Positions 36,775 to 41,525 of a stretch of 41,525 nt of DNA are shown here, one piece after another. The stretch spans positions 1 to 41,525 of the forward strand of contig JAHJSH010000029.1 of the NCBI GenBank assembly GCA_018830525.1, read 5' to 3'. The position numbers were made by a program, and so were the translations under genes. The notes beneath the pieces were generated by a model, which saw nothing but the letters and a program-made list of their open reading frames with translations, made no database searches and was not told the origin of the DNA. How positions within the stretch are numbered: the stretch's first letter is position 1; each line of letters starts with the position of its first letter. The DNA is from Nanobdellota archaeon. Its GTDB lineage: Archaea > Nanobdellota > Nanobdellia > Pacearchaeales > GW2011-AR1.

Positions 36775-36848
36775 GGGCAAAGTCATGCGTGAAAATCTGC
36801 CCACAATTTGCATTCGCATTATTTTCATATTTGCGCGAAAGCGAATTG
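36775..36848. terminator. Two strong stem-loops between convergent genes
   Basis: CGGGCA...TGCCC, and CAATTTGCATTCGC (36804-36817) / GCGAAAGCGAATTG (36835-36848) with one mismatch. Confidence 0.5.
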
Positions 36849-36889
36849 CGTGTTCGCCCAGTCGCTTGCTGCGATTTTAAAGGTTCTGC

Positions 36890-37138
36890 TTATTGAAAAT
36901 TTTTATGATATAAATTTAAGATAATTATCTTGTTTTCATTTGAAAGATAAGCATATGAAAGACGGAATGGTTTAATGTATAGTTCTCTTGTTCCTTTCCG
37001 AACATTTCGCATTGGTTTTCCAAACGAAGGATTATCTTTTAATTTTTCTAATTGTTTAATAATTTTTGTTTTTAGAAGATTGTCTTTTATTTTAGAAAAA
37101 TATTTTTTAAATTTTTCATCAAAAAGAATTTCTACCAT
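36890..37138 (-). CDS. RelE/ParE-type toxin
   Basis: FDEKFKKYFSKIKDNLLKTKIIKQLEKLKDNPSFGKPMRNVRKGTRELYIKPFRLSYAY. Confidence 0.8.
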   Translation of the reverse strand: MVEILFDEKFKKYFSKIKDNLLKTKIIKQLEKLKDNPSFGKPMRNVRKGTRELYIKPFRLSYAYLSNENKIIILNLYHKNFQ

Positions 37139-37398
37139 TTGTTTATTTTTTCTAAAAACTTATCAGAATCCATAGAAATAAACTTTCCCGCATCATATCG
37201 CCTCCACGCTTCTTCTGTTCGTTTAGCAAATATTAAATCCTCTTCAAGATTTTTTCTAAATGCGCTTGCTTTTTTAAGAATTAGTTGATCATTATCTTGG
37301 ATAATTATTAATTTTTCCCCATTACTGAACTGTTGTCTCATTTCTCGGGGGATCACAATTTGTCCTTTAGAACTTAATCGAGTTACATCTATATTCAT
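37132..37398 (-). CDS. AbrB/MazE-type antitoxin
   Basis: VTRLSSKGQIVIPREMRQQF; overlaps the toxin gene. Confidence 0.85.
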   Translation of the reverse strand: MNIDVTRLSSKGQIVIPREMRQQFSNGEKLIIIQDNDQLILKKASAFRKNLEEDLIFAKRTEEAWRRYDAGKFISMDSDKFLEKINKW

Positions 37399-37435
37399 AG
37401 TAAGATTGGTCTTACTAGTTATTTAAACCTACCTA

Positions 37436-37792
37436 TTAGATTTCAATTTGGATTTGCAAACTATCTATAACTAATACGGGTTTTAGGGACTCCCGATTTC
37501 CGGTTTTTTCTGCATGGAATTCAATGAATCCGAATCTTTCTAAGACTTTTATGTCTTCCCTTACAGACTTAAAATCCCTGCCAAGAATTTTTGCCAGTTC
37601 ATAGATTGATCTAGGATTCTTGGATTTTAATACATAAAGGATTCTTGATTTTTCATTACTGAGAAGATTTCGCAAGAGTTTAATGTCCGAAAAATCGTGG
37701 GGAGTTTTTTCTCCGATAAGTTTCGAGACGAAGTTCCCACTTTTTACATTGACTTCAACATATCTTACTTTTATTCTTTTTTTTGTTGCCAT
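37436..37792 (-). CDS. HTH transcriptional regulator (HVO_A0114-like family)
   Basis: NPRSIYELAKILGRDFKSVREDIKVLERFGFIEF. Confidence 0.65.
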   Translation of the reverse strand: MATKKRIKVRYVEVNVKSGNFVSKLIGEKTPHDFSDIKLLRNLLSNEKSRILYVLKSKNPRSIYELAKILGRDFKSVREDIKVLERFGFIEFHAEKTGNRESLKPVLVIDSLQIQIEI

Positions 37793-37962
37793 ATGAAAAT
37801 ATTTGGCTTTTTAAGCTCCTTTTTATATATGGGGTGATGTTGTCTAGATATATAAATCTTATGTTTTAGATATATGTGGGATTTTATACCCTCTATTTGT
37901 ATTCTCGAGCTATATCTCTAGATAATCAATTTATAAAAGTGTTGTACTTTAATGTAATAACA

Positions 37963-38047
37963 CAAACTTTATAAAGAAACTGGTGGAAACAGAAGATTTT
38001 AAGAGCATTTTGGAGAGATTCTGGGGGCGGAGGGCAAACTTTATAAA
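37963..38047 (+). promoter_or_regulatory. Tandem promoters: identical 13-mer caaactttataaa twice
   Basis: Copies at 37963-37975 and 38035-38047, each with a TATA box, upstream of the S-layer gene. Confidence 0.55.
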
Positions 38048-38070
38048 TGAAAAATGGGTTAGATAATTAG

Positions 38071-38310
38071 GCGTTATTGTTAATCAATAATGCTGACTAG
38101 TCAGTGTTCATATAGGGACCCTAGTGATGACACTTATAACGCTCCCTAGTTATAAGTCCAAAAACTTTTACTCTTCGAAAGTTTAACTTTCGTTATGACA
38201 AAATTGTCGTGAAGAGCAAAAATTTTTCCGGCCAGGCTATTAGAAAATCCGAACTCGCATTTGCGAGGCCTTGAAGAAGGCGGCTAAACTAATGGTACTG
38301 AAAGGAGGTT
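38071..38310 (+). promoter_or_regulatory. Long structured 5' leader of the S-layer gene
   Basis: Hairpins GCGTTATTG/CAATAATGC, ACTTATAAC/GTTATAAGT, CGAAAG/CTTTCG and GACAA/TTGTC inside CTCTTC/GAAGAG, CTCGCA/TGCGAG; SD aaaggaggtt at the end. Confidence 0.6.
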
Positions 38311-38319
38311 TAAAAAATA

Positions 38320-40938
38320 ATGAATAAAATATTTAGAAAAGCTATTACAATTTTAGGAAGTGCTGCTTTGATTGGAATGACTGTAGGTGCGGCGGCTGCT
38401 GCTTCTTACCCATCTCCTTTTACAAGTAATACTGCTATTGTTTACGGTTCTAATGCTGCTTTATCCGATAGAGCTGCAGTTACAGACATTGCTGAAAATA
38501 TTGACGCAGCTACTGCAGTTTCTGCAGGAGGTGCTGTGACTACAACTTCTGGAGATATAGTTTCATTAGATACTGGTTCTACCCGTATCTATTTGAATAC
38601 ATCGTTAAATACTGCGAAATCAGTATTTACAAAAACTGCTTTACCAGTGGTTCTTGCTGATGAGACTTTCTCAGGAAATGTAGATGCTGCTATGACTCAA
38701 ACAATTAAGTTTGCTGCTGGCGCAGCTGCAGGTGACGATAATAGTGGTAAGGTAATTTTTGCGAAACAACCAAGTAGTAATACAGACCCTAAGTTTGGTA
38801 TTAGTTTGGGAACTTCGCATTCTGATGATATTCTTTACAATGCTTCTGTTACTTTTGGAACTGCTGTGATGTTTAATCACACTGATTCAACAGGTGAAAA
38901 TATAAGATTATTTGGAAAGGATTTTGTTGTTAGTACTGCTACTACTGCTAGTAAATTGGTATTATTTTCTTCTGCTACTGAAATAAACTTAGTTGCGGGG
39001 GGGGCTAGTGCTAATCCAAGTTCTACAGTTGTGATTGATGGAACTTCTTATGAAGTTGAGTTAGTTACAGGTACAAGTACAACTGCTACAATCGCTGTAA
39101 ATGGTGAAAGTAAAGAAGTTACTGAAGGTTCTTCAAAGAAGATCAATGGAATCGATGTTGCTGTTAAATCAGTTACAGAATCCACTGCTCTTAGTACAGT
39201 TACTGCAAGTATTCTTGTGGGTTCTAATAAGATAACATTCCAGGCTTCTAGCCAGGTTCTTATGGGTTCAGATGATGATCCTGTAGATGGAACTTATGTT
39301 TATCTAACTGGAACTCCAGATTCATTAACAGGTTTAACTATTGCTACATTCAGACCAGACTCAAGCACTGATGCTATTCTTCCCGGACAGTCTTTCGTAG
39401 ACCCAGTCTTTGGAAGTTTCAAGGTAGATTTTGCTGGAATGAATATCGCAGATAATTCTGATGACAGGGAAACTATTTCTGTTCAGAATTCTGGAGACGA
39501 CACAATATCTGTGAAATTTACAGATGCTAATGCAAACGCTGGAACTGTTGAATTTGCACACAACGCAAGTGGATTGTTTTACTTAGCTGATGATAACAAC
39601 TACACTATGCATGTGATGGAAATGGCTAACTTGACAGAGAATGATTACATTATTATCGGAAACGAAGAATACGGAAAAATTCTTCAATTGACTGATATAT
39701 ACAATCAGACAACAGGTACCACATCTAAAACAAATGATAGGGTAAAATTCCAGAATGTTATGGATAGCACAGATACTTATAATACTGTGTTTACAACTAC
39801 TGAAGGATCAGGAACTCTTACTGTAGAGGGTAAGGAGTATACTGTTACTTTCTCTGGTTCAGATGATACTGGATGGGCAACTATTAAGAATCCTACTGGA
39901 GAGTCTGCTAATGCAAACACATTCGTAGTTTATCCTACTGTGAGAACTAAAAATAATGGATTGCTTGCTGTTTATGAGCCATTGAATATCGTATTAGGTA
40001 ATAATCGGACTACTTCCGGTGGAGCAAATTCTGTTACAACACTTAGATTCCCTGATGGTGATGGATATACGGATTTAGTTGCTACCTTTGCAGGTAATGT
40101 AACTGATGCTGTGTGGACACTTAGTGGTGCTGTTGCCGATACTTTGAATACTTCGGTGGGAGATTCCGCTACTCTTGTTATAGGACAATTAACCTATAAC
40201 CTAAGTACATCAGGTACTGCTAACGCAACTACGTTATACCTTATCGATCCTGAAGGAACTGCTAACATTGATCAACCGGCTATTGTTCTTTTCGAAGGAA
40301 AAGACGATAAGAATGAGTATCATGCTGTTGTTGTAGATTTAGAAGATAATTCTGCGGCTACTAGCTCGAACGGTGTTGGAGTGAATGATGTATTGTTTAG
40401 TTCTGACTACTACCATGCTTCTGCAACTCTTAACAGTGACAGTGACCTTACACAGGATGCTGATTTCTGGGGGACAATCACAACATTAAATGCTGATGAT
40501 TCCGACCAGAAGACAGTCTCGATAAGTTATCCAGGTAGCCAAATATATGCGCAAGTATATGTTGGTGAAGCGGATGCTACTATTGGTGGAGACGGTACTA
40601 GTGTAGGTGTAAAAACTTACGCTGATACTGAGGCTGCTTCATTCGCTGGAATGAATTTAGTTGTTGTTGGTGGTTCTGCTATCAACGCAATTGCTGCTGA
40701 GTTACTTGGTAGTGCTTACAGTGAAGGTGCGTTTACTACTGCTACTGGAATCGGTGCTGGAGAATTCTTAATCAAATCTTACGATAGATCTGGTAAGACT
40801 GCTCTATTAGTCGCTGGTTACAATGCTGCTGATACTGAAAAGGCTGCGAAGGTTCTTCTTAACGAAGTAATCAACACAGCTGTAGGAAAGGAATACAAAG
40901 GTGTTTCTTCTACTGAAGCAATCACGGTTATAGCTTAG
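38320..40938 (+). CDS. S-layer protein (methanogen-type family)
   Basis: Signal peptide, YPSPFTSNTAIVYGSNAALSDRAAVTDIAENI N-terminus; C-terminal SYDRSGKTALLVAGYNAADTEKAAKVLLN. Confidence 0.88.
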   Translation: MNKIFRKAITILGSAALIGMTVGAAAAASYPSPFTSNTAIVYGSNAALSDRAAVTDIAENIDAATAVSAGGAVTTTSGDIVSLDTGSTRIYLNTSLNTAKSVFTKTALPVVLADETFSGNVDAAMTQTIKFAAGAAAGDDNSGKVIFAKQPSSNTDPKFGISLGTSHSDDILYNASVTFGTAVMFNHTDSTGENIRLFGKDFVVSTATTASKLVLFSSATEINLVAGGASANPSSTVVIDGTSYEVELVTGTSTTATIAVNGESKEVTEGSSKKINGIDVAVKSVTESTALSTVTASILVGSNKITFQASSQVLMGSDDDPVDGTYVYLTGTPDSLTGLTIATFRPDSSTDAILPGQSFVDPVFGSFKVDFAGMNIADNSDDRETISVQNSGDDTISVKFTDANANAGTVEFAHNASGLFYLADDNNYTMHVMEMANLTENDYIIIGNEEYGKILQLTDIYNQTTGTTSKTNDRVKFQNVMDSTDTYNTVFTTTEGSGTLTVEGKEYTVTFSGSDDTGWATIKNPTGESANANTFVVYPTVRTKNNGLLAVYEPLNIVLGNNRTTSGGANSVTTLRFPDGDGYTDLVATFAGNVTDAVWTLSGAVADTLNTSVGDSATLVIGQLTYNLSTSGTANATTLYLIDPEGTANIDQPAIVLFEGKDDKNEYHAVVVDLEDNSAATSSNGVGVNDVLFSSDYYHASATLNSDSDLTQDADFWGTITTLNADDSDQKTVSISYPGSQIYAQVYVGEADATIGGDGTSVGVKTYADTEAASFAGMNLVVVGGSAINAIAAELLGSAYSEGAFTTATGIGAGEFLIKSYDRSGKTALLVAGYNAADTEKAAKVLLNEVINTAVGKEYKGVSSTEAITVIA

Positions 40939-40981
40939 ATAATCCAAAAGAAAAAGTAAAACAAAAATTTAATTTTAACAC

Positions 40982-41012
40982 GCCCGACCCCAAAAAGGTC
41001 GGGCTTTTTTTA
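40982..41012 (+). terminator. Stem-loop/T-tract terminator of the S-layer gene
   Basis: GCCCGACC CCAAAAA GGTCGGGC TTTTTTT. Confidence 0.8.
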
Positions 41013-41059
41013 TGTTCGACGGAACCTAAGGTTCCCTACAAGTAGCCTCCCCAGATAGC

Positions 41060-41133
41060 GATAATCAAAAATCGATTTTTCATTTGTTTTTGTTGTACAA
41101 AAACCTTGCGTGAAAAATCAATTTGGTCTTATC
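41060..41133. repeat. ~74-nt imperfect long hairpin (nested inverted repeats)
   Basis: GATAATCAAAAATCGATTTTTCA versus TGAAAAATCAATTTGGTCTTATC, enclosing GTTTTTGT/ACAAAAAC. Confidence 0.55.
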
Positions 41134-41250
41134 GTATACAAGGCGAAATAAGATTTCTTGACGACTTCGTCCTCTCCCTTCGGGCCGGACAACCTGCGCC
41201 TAAAATATTATTTCGTGGGACGCTTAGGGGAATGTTGGGGCGACTTGCTC

Positions 41251-41388
41251 GGCTCGAAAAAAGTAGGCCGAGAAAGACCTTCATGTTTTTCTCTCAGGCT
41301 CGAAAAAAATTGGTCGAGGAAGACCTTCATGTTTTTCTCTCAGGCTCGAAAAAAATTGGTCGAGGAAGACCTTCATGTTTTTCTCTCA
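41251..41388. repeat. Three tandem 46-bp repeats plus trailing partial copy
   Basis: ggctcgaaaaaaattggtcgaggaagaccttcatgtttttctctca units at 41251, 41297 and 41343. Confidence 0.9.
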
Positions 41389-41480
41389 GGCTCGAAAAAA
41401 AGGTCGGGCTTTTTTTATGTTGTTTTGTTGATGGAAACCATGGGCGTAATTTTTATAAAGTCAATTTCCGACGGTTAGGT

Positions 41481-41525
41481 ATGAAAAGAATTCAGACTGC
41501 AGATATTTTGAAGCGTAAGGCTCGG
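41481..41525 (+). CDS. 5' end of a truncated gene (unidentified)
   Basis: MKRIQTADILKRKAR...; TATA-like tttttataaag about 30 nt upstream; runs off the window. Confidence 0.5.
   Translation, partial: MKRIQTADILKRKAR

Noticed and set aside
37800-37960. tRNA or C/D box RNA in the AT-rich region before the S-layer gene
   Set aside because: No cloverleaf, T-loop or paired C/D boxes could be traced; the sequence is explained as tandem TATA-like promoter DNA.
41251-41388. Possible CRISPR array
   Set aside because: Units are contiguous 46-bp tandem repeats with no unique spacers and no cas genes nearby.
41158-41478. 106-aa ORF
   Set aside because: Made mostly of the 46-bp repeats and the second terminator-like segment; repeats fall in different frames (46 is not a multiple of 3), so it is unlikely to be coding.

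Overview
AT-rich archaeal chromosomal window, most likely from a DPANN-type archaeon. The lineage is inferred from a fused PriS/PriL-like primase, PCNA, a methanogen-type S-layer protein, compact overlapping genes and TATA-type promoters. From left to right it contains: (1) a defence/restriction-like island at 0.2-8.3 kb, with an HTH protein, two DNA methyltransferases (NPPF and SPPY types), a convergent pair of related PD-(D/E)XK-like proteins (one apparently fused to a degenerate LAGLIDADG module, the other with a degraded active site), a further PD-(D/E)XK/DUF5655-like protein, and an AAA ATPase behind twin palindromes; (2) small hypothetical genes with gene debris at 6.3-10.3 kb; (3) a RecB/Cas4-like nuclease, two secreted Cys-containing membrane proteins and a fused primase; (4) PCNA; (5) a large surface-protein locus at 18.0-36.7 kb, consisting of a threefold array of [KRGQ-type membrane-anchored protein + giant Cys-rich secreted protein], followed by FabH-like KASIII, more pilin-like KRGQ proteins, an embedded MntA/HepT toxin-antitoxin pair and a GNAT; (6) a RelE/AbrB TA pair, an HTH regulator and an S-layer gene with a long, highly structured leader. 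The two most notable signals are a 77-nt structured leader present in two ungapped copies before the starts of pcn and the first giant surface gene (differences concentrate in loops, with one compensatory base-pair change), and the triplicated surface/pilin-like gene module. No CRISPR array, rRNA, tRNA or complete transposon was recognised. All calls come from reading the sequence; no database search or folding program was run.
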